Source: Anaeramoeba flamelloides
Taxonomy: Eukaryota > Metamonada > Anaeramoebidae
NCBI GenBank assembly: GCA_027625915.1
Contig: JANTQA010000032.1
Span: 7,068,001-7,132,000 of the forward strand
Direction: 5' to 3'
DNA length: 64,000 bases
This document shows positions 35,424 to 47,493 of this stretch, piece after piece. Every line of letters begins with the position of its first letter. Positions within the stretch are counted from its first letter, which is position 1. Below the pieces are notes generated by a model that was not told the origin of the DNA, searched no databases, and was given only the letters and a program-made list of their open reading frames with translations. The position numbers and the translations under genes were made by a program.

Positions 35424-35734
35424 TTTTTTTAAAAAGGAAATACAAAAAAAAAAATGTTTTGTTTGAGATTTGCCCAAACTCTTCTAAACAATTCCTTTTA
35501 TCAGATTAAAATAAATTCTAGACAAATTTTTGATTAATTTTTAAAAATGGAGTCTTACAACTGATTAATCGAATTTTTCAATTTGGAAAAGAAAATTGTT
35601 TATTGGATAATTTAAAAATAATTTGTTAATTAAAGGTGGAAAAAAGGTAAAGATTTTCAAAAAATAAATGACATTTTTATTCAAAGAGATTGAATTGGTT
35701 CTTCCTATGGTACTTTAGGTACAAGATTTTAACA

Positions 35735-36244
35735 TCATTCTGAAAAATATTTAGAAAGTAGTCATAAGTCGATTTTTCTTTTTTATTTTCTATTGTAAAA
35801 GCAAAAAGGCAAAAATCAAAAAAAAAAGGAACTTTAGATGGTTCTATGCCTGTTCTAATAGAATTTTCTTTTGCAAAATAAAAATATCATTCTTTCATCC
35901 CAGTTAATGATGAATACAATCTTTTTTACACTGATTACAATCAAAGTATTTTTGCAAAAAATTATATTCAGTGTTATTTGGTTTTTTGTTCTATTCTAAA
36001 ACCTCACTAACCAACCTCTAATTATAACACTAAAGAAGATATTTGTCAATTTAATATTTCATTTAAGTGGGTTAATTTTAGGATCAAAGATCATATTTAC
36101 CTGAATGATCTGAACAGGTAATCTTTGTATTGTTTTTTATAGAATTCTTTTAGAATGTAGAAAAATCCCAAAAAATTTTTTTTTTTTTGATTTTTTGTTT
36201 TCAGTGAATAAACTGACTCAGTGTGTGGGTATATTATACCCTAA
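35735..36244. other. AT-rich spacer
   Basis: Upstream of beta-helix gene A beyond the duplicated flank; nothing recognised. Confidence 0.35.
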
Positions 36245-36450
36245 AATTCAATTTTAGAAGTGAGTATCTTACTGAAAAAATATTATTTGAGTGATGTGGA
36301 TATTGAAACTTTATAAAGAAAAATATCATCAAGTAATCTATTTAGAAAAAGAATAAAAGTATATCAGAGTTGAATATTTAAATTTTCAATTTTTCTACTA
36401 ATCTTTATGGTATGGTAAAAATAAAAATTAAAAAATTTTGAGTTAGTTTC
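36245..36450 (-). mobile_element. truncated TTAA-family element E6
   Basis: It follows the family end: AAGTGAGTATCTTACTGAA, then TGGATATTGAAACTTT, then ATCTATTTAGAAAAAGAA. It is more diverged than E1. The terminal repeat and target site are lost. Confidence 0.45.
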
Positions 36451-36984
36451 ATCTTTTTCATATATAAATGGAATTTTCAAAAAAAATATAGTCTAAATTG
36501 TGAACCCGGTTTATTTCTAAGGTACTTTTTAATTTATATTTAATTGGTGAACTAACAACCATATCTGAAAATGAATATTACTGAATTGAACAATGATCAT
36601 TTGAAGAAATTTAATCGAAAATAAATTTCAAAGACCATTAATGAATGAATATAAATTAACTTATTGCCACTGTTTATCCAGTTATTATATGAATTTATTT
36701 GAATATTCTTAAATATCTATAGGTGAAATATTTTAGCAAAGGAAAAAAATACAAATTATATATTTTTTGATCAAGCCGTTAATATTATTTAAGGTTTTCA
36801 TATGTTATAAGGTTACAATTAATTTTTTCGGGATCAATTTTTGATACTTATATAAATTTATAAAAAATTGTGAATGTGGATAATAAAGATTATATTGTAA
36901 AAAAAAAAAATTATCAATGAATTTCAATTAAAAATAATCTTATGAGATAATCAAAAAAAAAAAATCATTTATTTTTAAAGAACT

Positions 36985-37350
36985 CATTCAAAGTAATAAC
37001 CAGAATAATACCTTTGATATTATTCAAAATAAAGAATAATTATTTTTTTTTTGTCACAGATAAACCATACTGATAATTGCAAAACAAAATGATCAAAATT
37101 TTCATTCAAATTTCAAAAAAAATACTAAAATCCTAAGAATCTTTAACTACCATTAAAGTTCCCAATTCTAAAAGTGTAATCAATAATTAAAGCTTGTTTG
37201 CAGAATTATAGAATTTGAAAAGTAAAATGATTTAAAAATCTTTTTTTCGGAAAGCTGAATGAAAAGTATGTTTGTTTTATTTTGCAACAAATTACATAGA
37301 ATATTATTTTTCTTTATTAAAATTTCTAAACAAAAATTTAGAAATTAGTT
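36985..37350 (+). mobile_element. LINE relic, disrupted C-terminal pieces
   Basis: Near 37000-37050 a frame reads NNQNNTFDIIQNKE, recalling NNILDITRKKE at 7800. At 37312-37349 TTATTAAAATTTCTAAACAA and the following bases repeat the LLKFLNKNLEI coding sequence of 7890-7926 almost base for base. The ~260 bp between are unlike the other copies. A palindrome cluster follows directly. Confidence 0.4.
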
Positions 37351-37351
37351 A

Positions 37352-37460
37352 GAGTTCCGTGAAGTGCCACCAAGTCCCGATGTTTTCCAGAATTCAAAAG
37401 ATTGGAAAAAAATCAAAGATTTTACTGAACTCTTTTAAATTTTGTAAAACCTAATGGCTA
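37352..37460. repeat. nested palindrome cluster, single hairpin
   Basis: The decamer-like lead GTTCCGTGAAGTGCCACCAA is followed by one hairpin: TTTTCCAGAATTCAAAAGA, then ATCAAAGATTTTAC, then CTCTTTTAAATTTTGTAAAA. It ends CCTAATGGC. Confidence 0.7.
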
Positions 37461-38248
37461 ACGAGCAAATTAATCACCCCCTTTCAAAATAAAAAACCAA
37501 TCTAGTTTTACAGTGTAACTTTTTTGAGGAGATTCTCACAGAATTTTTGATGAACAAAATTATTTTGGTTTTGGAAAATTTATTTTTTTTATATAAAAAA
37601 AAAAAAAATTCTTGAATATTAACTGAAATATGAAATTTTTCTTTTTTTATATGAGCTTTATTATTCTTCATATTGAACTTTTTAAAAGTATATATCAGTA
37701 TAAAAAATTTGATCTTAAAAAAATTTCTAGTTTGCTTTGGATAAGACTTAAAACTCCTAAGAATTAAAAAAAAATTAACTTATATTTGGTGTTAAGTCTT
37801 GTTATTTTTGTTCTTAGTTGTTCGATCTTAAACCCAATTATTCAACCTAAATTGGAATACAATACAATTTCAAAAAAATAAATTGGAAAAGATATGTGAG
37901 ATACTTAAAATGCAATTAATTTTCCATGAAAAAAAATTCCTGTTCTCATACAAAACCCAAATAGATTTTGTTGATAAATTTGAGCCATAATTTTGGAATA
38001 CATTTAAAAATAAAACTTTATGAATTAATAAGTAATTGTACATTAAAAGAAAAAGAAAAAAAAGTTTTTCATTTTTTATCAATTCTTTTTCTTTTGGTTT
38101 GAGTTCAATAAATTTTTTGTATTCTTTACAACAATTCGAAACCAAAAAAATAAAAACAAATTCTTTACTTTTTTTTTTTGTTTTTGTTTTCTCTGTGACT
38201 TTAAACAAAATAAAAAAAAATTAAAAATTCAATTTTACCAATTGAAAA
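37461..38248. other. upstream region of the Asn/Lys-rich gene
   Basis: AT-rich. The 112-codon minus-strand frame at 37870-38208 has AT-random composition and is not called. Presumed promoter and leader of the gene at 38249. Confidence 0.35.
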
Positions 38249-40213
38249 ATGAATGGTGTTTATGAATTTACAGGGTACTCTGTATTAGACAAGTTACGTA
38301 CAGAATTTGGAGAACATGAAGGATCATTGTTTTATGGTTTAGGGCATGATGATCCACGTTCACCCTTTCTTTTTCAGAGTATAGTATTAAATGTTGATCA
38401 GCAAGAAGACTATAACGTTCCTTTAAACAAAGAAATTTCAATCAACAACAACAAAGAACAAAAAGAAATGAAAAACAACACCAAAAACGATACTAATTTT
38501 AAAAAAAATGAAAATGAAAATAAAAAAGAAAATGAAAATGAAAAAGAAAACGAAAAAGAAATTGAAAATGAAAACCAACCTACAACAAGGCTAGGTATCA
38601 AAAGGTTATGGGACTCAAAAAAAAGAAAAACCCATTTTAATTGTCGAACTTCACGAAACAACACAAGCGCCAAAGGGCTAACAAGTGAAATGATTGTTAG
38701 AAGAAGAGAAGCAATGAAGAGGATAGTTGATGGGTTTCTTCAAGAAAATATTTTAAGAAGAGAAAAGTGGCAATGTGAATGCTTGTTTGATGGCAAAAAA
38801 TTTGATAATTATAAAGAGTGCGTCAAGCATCTGAAGACAAATTACAAAGATCAAATCATCAACACTTTAAAATCAATGTCGACGTTCGACTTTGAAGAAG
38901 AGCCCTTGGGCGACTTTTTAACAAAAATGAGCTATATAAACTATATTCGACCAAATGTGATTGAAAGGCCGTACACCTTACCAGCCATTTCAGGGAGCAG
39001 CACTGTTGCGCCGTATTTAATATTCCATTCCGAAGAAGAGGAAAGAATCCTATCACAGCAAGCAAAGAACAATCAAAAGTATATGTACCAAAATTCGCCA
39101 AAGCCATCCTTGACTGAAAACGAAATTTGTGAAATTGAAAAAACCTTATTTGGAAGAGTATTGACAATAAGTGAAGATGAAACGAATAAAAATAAAAAAG
39201 ATCAAAAAAATAAGAACCGCAAAAAGGGCAAAAATCAAAAAGCCAAAAAAAAAAATAATAAGAGTTCAATAACGCCAACGAAGAATTTAAGTAATAACAA
39301 AAAGGAAAAGGATAAGAATAAAAACCAAAATTCAAGAAAGGGCAAAACTAATAATCGCAATAGTAAGAATAATAGGAATAGGAATAATGTACCAAAGAAT
39401 AATAAAGAAGCAATCCAAAATAGTAATAAATCGACTTCTGAGGAGAAATTTAAAAACAATGAAAAAGAAAATGACCAAAATTCTCAAAAAAGAAATAACA
39501 AAAGAAAAAATCCAAGAAAAGGTGGAGGAGGATCACAGTCAAATTCAAAAAATTCAAAATCAAATCAAAAAAAACAAGTACAGGCAATCGACATCAAGGG
39601 AATGGGGATAAGCAAGGAGGTTGTCGAGAAATCAAAAATTGAAATTGCCGAAAAGCTTACTGAAGAAATAATTTCTTCAGTGATCAATAGCTTCTGTATT
39701 AAAATCGTGAGCAAAACTGTTGCTCAAGAAAGAAAAATTTATAAAAAAGTTTTAAGGAAAAAAGAGGCAATCGAAAAAAAGAAAAGAGAAAAAAAATCAA
39801 AAATTATTAAAGATTTTAAAAATAAATTACAAAATGAAACTTCTTTTTTATTATTTGAAGAGTTAAAAAATACATTCTTAGAAAGCGAATTAAATACTAT
39901 AATTAATGAAACAATTGAGGAAATTAAAATTGAAAAAAAGGAACAAGAAGAAGAAGAAGAAGAAGAAAAGAAATTGATACAGCAGCAGTTGCAATTACAG
40001 CAGCAGCAGCAATTACAACAACGGCAGCAGCAAAAGCAGCAAATTCAACGAGAGGGAAACCAAAAAAGAGAACAAAACCAACTTTTCCTTCAGCGGAAAC
40101 AAGAAACAAATCTCGAGAATTTACAAGAGCAAGAAAAAAATCACTTTTTGAAAAATGGTTTAAATGATTCAATCAAGAATCAAAATATTATCAATGGAAA
40201 TATTAAATTTAAT

Positions 40214-40249
<36 letters not shown>

Positions 40250-40573
40250 AATAATAATAATTTAAATTCAAATTTATACCCAAATAGTAATAAACAAAAT
40301 ATTAATAAACAGTCAAATCAATTATTTCAATTATTTAATCAAAATCAATTTTCTGAAAATAAAAATTTTGATTCAACAAATCATTTAAATAAAAAACAAC
40401 AAAACCAAAATTTAAAAATTCCTCTTCATAATCCGAGATCATATCCGCAATATCATGATAAAAATTGGAATTCTCAAAATGGTTTGAATTTAATTTATTT
40501 TTTTTTAATAGATTTTTTTATTTATTTGATTTATTTCTTGTTTTTTTCAATGAATTTAAAAGTATATATATAA
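38249..40573 (+). CDS. Asn/Lys-rich protein of unknown function
   Basis: 774 codons from ATG at 38249. An ordered N-terminus (1-60, with YGLGHDDPRSPFLFQ) is followed by an Asn/Lys/Glu run (70-110). A second ordered part (about 120-310) includes WQCECLFDGKKF and KECVKHLK at 174-194, a possible CxC...CxxxH zinc site. A long basic Lys/Asn segment follows (about 312-450). A helical Lys/Glu region (about 455-590) includes KGMGISKEVVEKSKIEIAEKL. Then come Gln-rich (about 575-610) and Asn-rich (655-672) runs. The last ~20 residues are hydrophobic and AT-driven, so the true C-terminus may be formed by an unrecognised splice before 40480. The basic, low-complexity make-up suggests a nuclear protein; I do not recognise the family. 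Confidence 0.75.
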
Positions 40574-40599
40574 TTTTGCTTCAAATGTGAATTGTTTAA

Positions 40600-41250
40600 T
40601 TAATTTTTCTACAAATCCAAAAATGGGGATTTAAAGGATCTAGTCATTTACTGTGAATTAACTCCACCCTCAAGTAGTGGCTTGACACCAAAAAGGGTAT
40701 TGTTTAAATTGTACTTGTTTTGGCTGACAAAAAAATTCAATTAACATCAAAAAATTTCCAGAGGATCTAAATGGAGTAAATTTCTATTAACAAAAAAAAA
40801 TAAAAAGATTTACAGGGAGATCCAGAAATAAGAAAAAAAAACATTACAAGATTCTCATTGACAAAAAATTCATTTCAAAAAAAAAATTTTTAAAGTAATC
40901 TCAATTCCAAAAACTCTAAATTTAGAAAAAAAATTACTTGTTTCTAGCTTTATGTTCCCAAGTGCTTAAATTTCTAAAATTAAAAACAAATTGTTTTATT
41001 TCAGTACAAAATCAATTTAATTCGATTTAATCTAATTTGTGGTTGTTTTGGTAACCCTCTATATTTGAAAAAGTAAAGATTTTATACCATTCTTGAGTTA
41101 AAAATAATTTCTTTGGAAGTTCAAAAAATGAAAAAATGAAAAAAAATCCTGCAAGATATCAAAAAGTGCCAAAGAGCGACACTTCGAAACTAACAAAGTT
41201 GTTTTCAAAATTATAATTCATAACCATTCTAATTGGAAATTGAGTTTCGA
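40600..41250 (+). repeat. dispersed repeat R2
   Basis: The best-preserved copy of the R family. It runs from TGGCTTGACACCAAAAAGGG through CGATTTAATCTAATTTGTGG and CCCTCTATATTTGAAAAAGT to GCGACACTTCGAAACTAACA and ATTCTAATTGGAAATT. It starts just after the stop of the preceding gene. Confidence 0.6.
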
Positions 41251-43239
41251 TCTTTTGGCATTTTTTTTATAAAAATATCTCGTTTTTCATTGTTGATTTT
41301 TAGAGATCGATCTTACATCGCAGGTTGATTAGTTTTTTAATTAGGTTGTATGTAATCATAAAAAAAATTTTTTTTTTTCAATTTCGAAAAAATTATTTTA
41401 ACCTCACCATAATAACTCATCCCTTAAGGTTTAGAATCCCTGGAATTTAAAAAAAAGATTATCTTGTATTTGGGTATAGTGACAACAAGTTAATTTGGTT
41501 CTTAGCTGATCGATCTTGGACTTGGTATGAATTTTAATAGTGGTTTCCAAATGCAGATTTTTACAATTTATTTTTTTTTTTTTCCAAAATTTGAATTTAT
41601 GAGTGTAAGACCGCTAAATAAGCTATTTCCAATAAAGTGGGTCAAATTTGTTTTAAAATATATCTTTTAAACTCTATCTTCAAAAAAGTATTTAAACATC
41701 CAAAATCATTAACTACCATTTATAGATTCTTGATAATAATTCAATTTGTTTCTTAGTATTGTATTACATAAATAAAAATATATTAAATTTTCTGATCTTG
41801 ATTTTATCTGATATTTTTTAGAGGCTAAAATTGGTGTTTATTATTTTCTTTTTGATTGAAAAAACCATTTTCATAACTTTTTTAATATCAACAAATTTTC
41901 AAATAGAATTGAAAACCTATAACTGCATTTTATTGTTTAAAAAATCATTTGTACCTTTGGTATTTCCAGTTTTTTATTGAAATTGGTTGTGCATAGTTTT
42001 CACCAAAAAAAGTGCTTTTTATTTTTTCATTTTTTGAAAATATTTCAACCAACTTATTTACAAATAAATAACTTATCCATTAATTCAATCAGTATTAATA
42101 TTGAACTTAATTTTTTATTGTTCAATTAACAAAAATAGATCCACTAACAAAAATGATTTTATATGAAATGTAAAAAAAAAATGCCCCACTTTTTTGGAAA
42201 TACCTTATATCCCTTTTCGTATCTTCATGGATAATCAAACTTTTTTTCTTTTTGCATATTTGGACAATATAAGAAAATAATTTAAGATAAAGCTTTTAAA
42301 TTAATATTTTATACTCTTTGATCACTTTTCAAAATAAATTTAAAATGTTACCTATATTATTAATAAACAATAATAATTTAAAATAAGAAGAAGAGATATA
42401 AACGAAAATAAAAATAAAAATATAAAGAAATCTTTTAAATAAAAAAAAACAAGGCCTTGCTGTAAAAAGATCTACAAATGAATAAAATTAATTACAATTC
42501 AGTTTAATTCAGGGAGCTATCAAAAGTATTTACAGAGAGGGAACACATTTTAAAAATGAATTTTTTACAAAAAGATCAGAATTATTGTGAATTTTCTTGT
42601 TTGACAAAGTGAAACTGGCAAAACTGAAAAAGTTTCAAACAAAAAATTGAAATTGAAGTTTCAATAAAATAGATTAACTTCCATTAAAATACTTTTTTCA
42701 TAGATATTTTCCCTTATAAATCTTTTTTTTTTATACTTTTGTTAATTGGAGTATTTTTATATACGCATTTTAATACTTTACTAAATCTCTTAATAACCCA
42801 TTTTTCATTTCCAGACTTAAAATTAAAGTTTTCAAGAGCTAGTTTAGAAAATATAATAACTTCTTGATCCTTTGAAAATATTCATCTAATTTATTTATTT
42901 ATTTATTGTGAGAAAGAAGTAAAATATCATCTAATGAACTTTTAGTTATCCAGTAATTTTTAAAAGATCAAAATATAAAACATTTTAAAATTTGAATTGA
43001 GGAGAGAATTCTATTTTCCTCCTAAATTCATACTGAAAAATTCAATTGTTAAAGATCTTTTTTGAAATTGAGAATTTAATATGAATTTAATTCTTTTTTA
43101 TCAAAATAAATTGAGAATACTGTCATTTAAATGACTTCAGTATGATTTCATTAAATTTTGAATCTATGTGAAAAAAAAATATTTTTTTTTTTTTGTTTTT
43201 TTTATTATTGAGGAGAGGTGATTCAACAAAATTACCTCC
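41251..43239. other. AT-rich spacer
   Basis: No gene or known repeat recognised. Confidence 0.35.
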
Positions 43240-43485
43240 TATTTGCCGTTAGGTTTTTTTTAATTTAAGAAATAAACAGAAAATTTTTTTAATTTTCTTT
43301 TTGTTTCTCAAATTAAAAAAAACTTAGGCACTTTTCGTTAGGTTTTTTTTACTTTTTGAAATGTAAAGAAAATTTATTTAATTTTGTTTATATTTCAAGA
43401 ATAAAAAAAAACCTAGAACACTTAACAGATAAAACAGAAAACCTCAAGGAAATCTAGGAACTCTACGACACTTCCTGAAATCCTA
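43240..43485. repeat. nested palindrome cluster
   Basis: Two hairpins: the TTAGGTTTTTTTTAATTTAAG arm with AAATAAACAGAAAATT and its partner, then a TTAGGTTTTTTTTACTTTTTG arm with its partner. Then follow AAAACAGAAAACCTCAAGG and ACTCTACGACACTTCC. Confidence 0.8.
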
Positions 43486-44025
43486 AAAAATTATTTAGAG
43501 TTTTTTTTTCCTTTCATCCAAGTTATAATGTAGGTAAGATTATAGCTCATAGGATAGCTCTTCTTTAAAAAAAGAAAAGAAAATTTTCTTATTTTTAAAC
43601 AAAGACAAGAAAAAGAGAAAGAAAAGTAAGAAAGAAAATAGGGTAAAATAATAAATAAAAAAAAACTAAAACTTAAAAAAATTTTATTTTTGTACCTCGT
43701 TTTAGATGGGTTGGTGCTGTTTCCTTTTATGTCGAAAATATATGGATCGCCACCATAATTTGTTTTTATTTAAAGGTCTAAATATTTGACAAACTATAAG
43801 ATCAAATGAAAAAGGTCACTTTATTAAGTTTTAAATTCGAACTTTATTGATAAAGGTACCGATAAAGTTCTATTTTTTGACAAAAATAAGAACGATTTTC
43901 CAAGATCTTAATTTTTCATTTTCTTTTTACTTTTATAAATAAACAATCAACAAAAACTAAAATAATAATAAAATGAATCAAAAAAAAATAATAATAATTT
44001 AAACGAAAATATTATAGGATATTAT
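43486..44025. other. upstream region of the RRM gene
   Basis: AT-rich; a possible splice acceptor (ATATTATAG) sits 10 bp before the ATG, so a leader intron is possible. Confidence 0.35.
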
Positions 44026-45099
44026 ATGAATAATTACAATAACAACTTCTCACAAATGGAAAATATGAGGCCCTTTGTTGATCTATTTGGGATGATGAAT
44101 GATCCATTTCAAAATATTATGGATCAAAATCGAGGAATTTCATTATATCCAAATCAAAAAACTCAAGAACGGGGTTTGCAAAGCAGTCAACCAAATAATA
44201 CAAATGAGCAAAAATATTATCCAAATTTCGATGAGAACAATCATAGATTTTTAAGAAGTAAGTTTGGATATTATGGAACTGAGGATTTTTATGAATTAGG
44301 ATTTGAAACAGAATACAAACCATTTCTTTCAAAAAACAATCTTGAAGAAAATGAATATTTTAGACAAGAAAGAATCAATAACGAAAAAATTCAACTACAA
44401 CAGCAGCAGCAGCAACAACAAAATTTAAAATCCGAAATAGAAGAATTAATAATGCTGAAATCCACTCCAGAAGAATTTGGATTAAATTCTGATCTGTGTG
44501 TTGTAATTTCAGGAATTACTTATAAAATTAAACAAAGGCCATTATTGGTATCCTTTTTCAAAAATTGTAAAGTAGCAATTGATAAAAATAATAGTACAAA
44601 AATTGAATTTCTTTATCGCACAGAATCCAGATATTGCTTTGTGGAATTTGAAACAAAAAGAGATGTTGAAAATGCTTTAAGATATGACAAAAGTCGCCTT
44701 TTAAATGTATTTTTAAGAATATTCAACCCCCCAAAGCGAAAATTGAAAAACGTTTTTACAAACAAATCTGGTCAAAAATTTGTTTTAAATTCAAATACAA
44801 AAAATGCTTATTTCGATGTTTTAATGAGAAGCAATTCATTAGATAATAATGATCAAAATACTAAGGAATCAGATGGTGACGATATTGATCAAAAAAATAA
44901 TATAAAAACAGCAACCATTAAACTTAAAACCCCCAATCTCATTTCGTTATCAAATCCTTCTTCTCTAAATCTCTTTAAAAAAAATGAGTTGTTTACAAAT
45001 ACAAATGACAAAACTAATTTCAAAAACAATTCTTTAAAGAATAATGGATGGCCTACTAATTTTTCCATTCCAAAAAATCAAAACAAGAAAAAACATTAA
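44026..45099 (+). CDS. RRM-domain RNA-binding protein
   Basis: 357 residues from ATG at 44026, single exon as seen. An Asn-rich N-terminus (1-75) is followed by a Gln run (123-132) and a short helix. One RNA recognition motif lies at about 156-238: CVVISGI is the RNP2 strand and RYCFVEFET (202-210) the RNP1 strand, followed by KRDVENALRYDKSRLLNVFL as helix 2 and strand 4. The basic PPKRKLK follows. The C-terminal 115 residues are disordered, Asn/Lys/Ser-rich. RNP1 keeps the aromatic residues needed to stack on RNA (Tyr203, Phe205 and Phe208). It likely binds RNA or acts in mRNA processing; the particular family is not recognised. Confidence 0.8.
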   Translation: MNNYNNNFSQMENMRPFVDLFGMMNDPFQNIMDQNRGISLYPNQKTQERGLQSSQPNNTNEQKYYPNFDENNHRFLRSKFGYYGTEDFYELGFETEYKPFLSKNNLEENEYFRQERINNEKIQLQQQQQQQQNLKSEIEELIMLKSTPEEFGLNSDLCVVISGITYKIKQRPLLVSFFKNCKVAIDKNNSTKIEFLYRTESRYCFVEFETKRDVENALRYDKSRLLNVFLRIFNPPKRKLKNVFTNKSGQKFVLNSNTKNAYFDVLMRSNSLDNNDQNTKESDGDDIDQKNNIKTATIKLKTPNLISLSNPSSLNLFKKNELFTNTNDKTNFKNNSLKNNGWPTNFSIPKNQNKKKH

Positions 45100-45199
45100 T
45101 TTTATTGAAAACTTTTTTACCAGTTTTTTTGAATCTTTATTTATTTTTAATATAATATGAAACCTAATATCACAGTCATTCTTTTTTAGAAATATTACT

Positions 45200-45242
45200 A
45201 TATGTATGTATGTAGGTATATATGTATGTGTGTGTGTGTTTA
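45200..45242. repeat. (TATG)n/(TG)n microsatellite
   Basis: Repeated TATG units run into a TG run, ~100 bp past the RRM gene stop. Confidence 0.8.
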
Positions 45243-47493
45243 TTAATAATTTTTTTATTTTATTTTATTTATTTTTTTTTTAATCATATCAAAAAACAAT
45301 TCAGCTTAATTAGAATCTTCATATTTTTCAATAAATCTCAAACATTTACTAAAAATTTTTCTATTTTAATTTTATATTTTTTTTCAATATTATGGAATTT
45401 AAGAAAACTAAATTTTTAAATCTGTAAAAGAGTTTTATTAAAGAAAACAAGGAATTAAATTTATCGTCCACTGAATAGTACTTTAAAGAGCTGTATATTT
45501 TTGTAAACCAATAAATTGTATGTTAAACATTAAAGGATTACAAATTAGACTTTATGAATTTTTAATAGTTTTTTTTTCCATTGAGGCACAGTATTGTCTC
45601 TTTTGAAATTCTAAAATTGATTTTTATTCTCATTGCCTTTTGGAACTTTAATTTTTTTTCATTTTTGAAATCATGATTTTTTATTTATTGTTCGTTTTTT
45701 AATAATGTTAGAGGGTAGGGGTGATGTGCATTATTTAAAGAGAAGATGTAAGTAGATATAAAATGTTCCTGAGAGTGATCTATTTGATTTAAAGTCACTT
45801 GAAATCTGCTTAGAATAGTTGTCTTGCCAAGACTAGTATGAAAAAATATAATTGAAAAAAAAAAAAGTTAGACAAAGCGACAACTCCAATTACCATTCCA
45901 TCCTTGTAATATTAAAATTTTATTCAATATATAACCAACAATCCATTTATTAATAATCTTGAGGTTGTTGTATTTATTGTTGTTAATAATACTACGATTT
46001 TTAAAAGTCTCTAGTCGAGAAAAAAAGTTTATTTTGGGGTAAAAATTACAAATGGATGTGAAAATGAATTTTAACTAAATTCAACTTTAGGATATTTTTT
46101 TGAATATATGTCCCAACGACCCAAAAAACAATAAAAATGAAAAACTGATCAAATACTTTCCATTAATACAATTAAAAAAACTAAATGAAGTAATTAAAAT
46201 AAATTAAGTTTCAATTTAGCTTTTTCTTGAAAACGTTTTTTGCCAAAATCATTGAATTCAAACTTGAAATTTTGTTTATTTTTAGATACACTATCTGGTT
46301 TTAGCTCATTTACAAAAAAAAATTCTAAATTATCGGGAATTTTCTTTTCACAAAAGGCACTAATTTGGTCTTCAAATGTTTTTTTTTGTTTTAAATGGTA
46401 AAATTAAAAAAAAGTTCAACTAAAAAGATAAACTCACTGGAAAAGCATTCTAATTTAATATATTAACTTATTCTTTGATTTCAAGCTTTTCTCAACCCCA
46501 ATTTTTCAAAAAAAAATAAAAAAGTGCACAGTAATTTCAAAAAATATTTTTGATATTCAAAAGTTGAGCGTGTTTTTATTCTAAAAAAAATTATCACAGT
46601 GGTTAATCAAATTAAGTTATGAACTTAATTTCGAAAAATATTAATCAGAAAAAAATAGTGCTTAATTTTGATAAGGGCATATAATCATTTCAAAAATTTT
46701 GATTCACTTTTTTTGAGGTTTTTTTTTATTTTTTTTTCTATGATAAATATCATTTATTGATATATTTTTAATAAAAAAAGGGAGTAATTAATCAGAAGTA
46801 ATCGTTAGTTGTGATTATATTCTACATGATATATTTTTTTTTTTCAATTTTTTATATTGGATTGATTTATAAACTTTGAAATCTTATTGGTTGGGTTATT
46901 TTTTAAAATTTAAAAAATGATCAAATCAAAGAAAAACTTTTGATATAAAGAAAATGTTGGAAATACTATTCAGTCTTAATAATTTGATTGTTTCTCTAAT
47001 CAGATATCTTTTCTTTTCCGATAATAAAAATACTTTTCATTTGCAAGATTTTGATATTATGGTGATTAGTTTTCTATTTACAATAATAAAAAGTATTCAA
47101 TATCTCTACCTTAACTTTTGAGTAAAATAAAGAAAAAAAAAAAAAAAAATCATTATTCAAGTTTAAAGAAATGATGTAATTGGGATTTGTGAAGTAATAT
47201 TGTATAAAAAGTCATTCCCTATTTGATAAAGAATTCTATTGCAGATGTCTTTTCAATTCCTTATTTTCCTTAAATGATTATAAATACATTTACAATTTGC
47301 CAAGTTATCTAATAACTTTTTCATCAAGTATTATTGAATTTTTCAAGGATTGTGTAATGAAATATACTTCATTTTTTAATCATATAATTATATTAAAGCC
47401 AAACCAAAAACCCGGAAATTTTCACAAACCCGGGAATTACATTTTTCTGATCAATTGAAAAAGATAGAAAAAATGTCTACATGAAAGTTAATA
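45243..47493. other. AT-rich spacer
   Basis: No gene or repeat family recognised. Confidence 0.35.

Noticed and set aside
37870-38208. 112-codon minus frame upstream of the Asn/Lys-rich gene
   Set aside because: The composition is that of random AT-rich DNA and no motif is visible.
38410-39459. Phe/Ser/Leu-rich minus frames
   Set aside because: They are antisense shadows of the Lys/Asn/Glu codons of the plus-strand gene.
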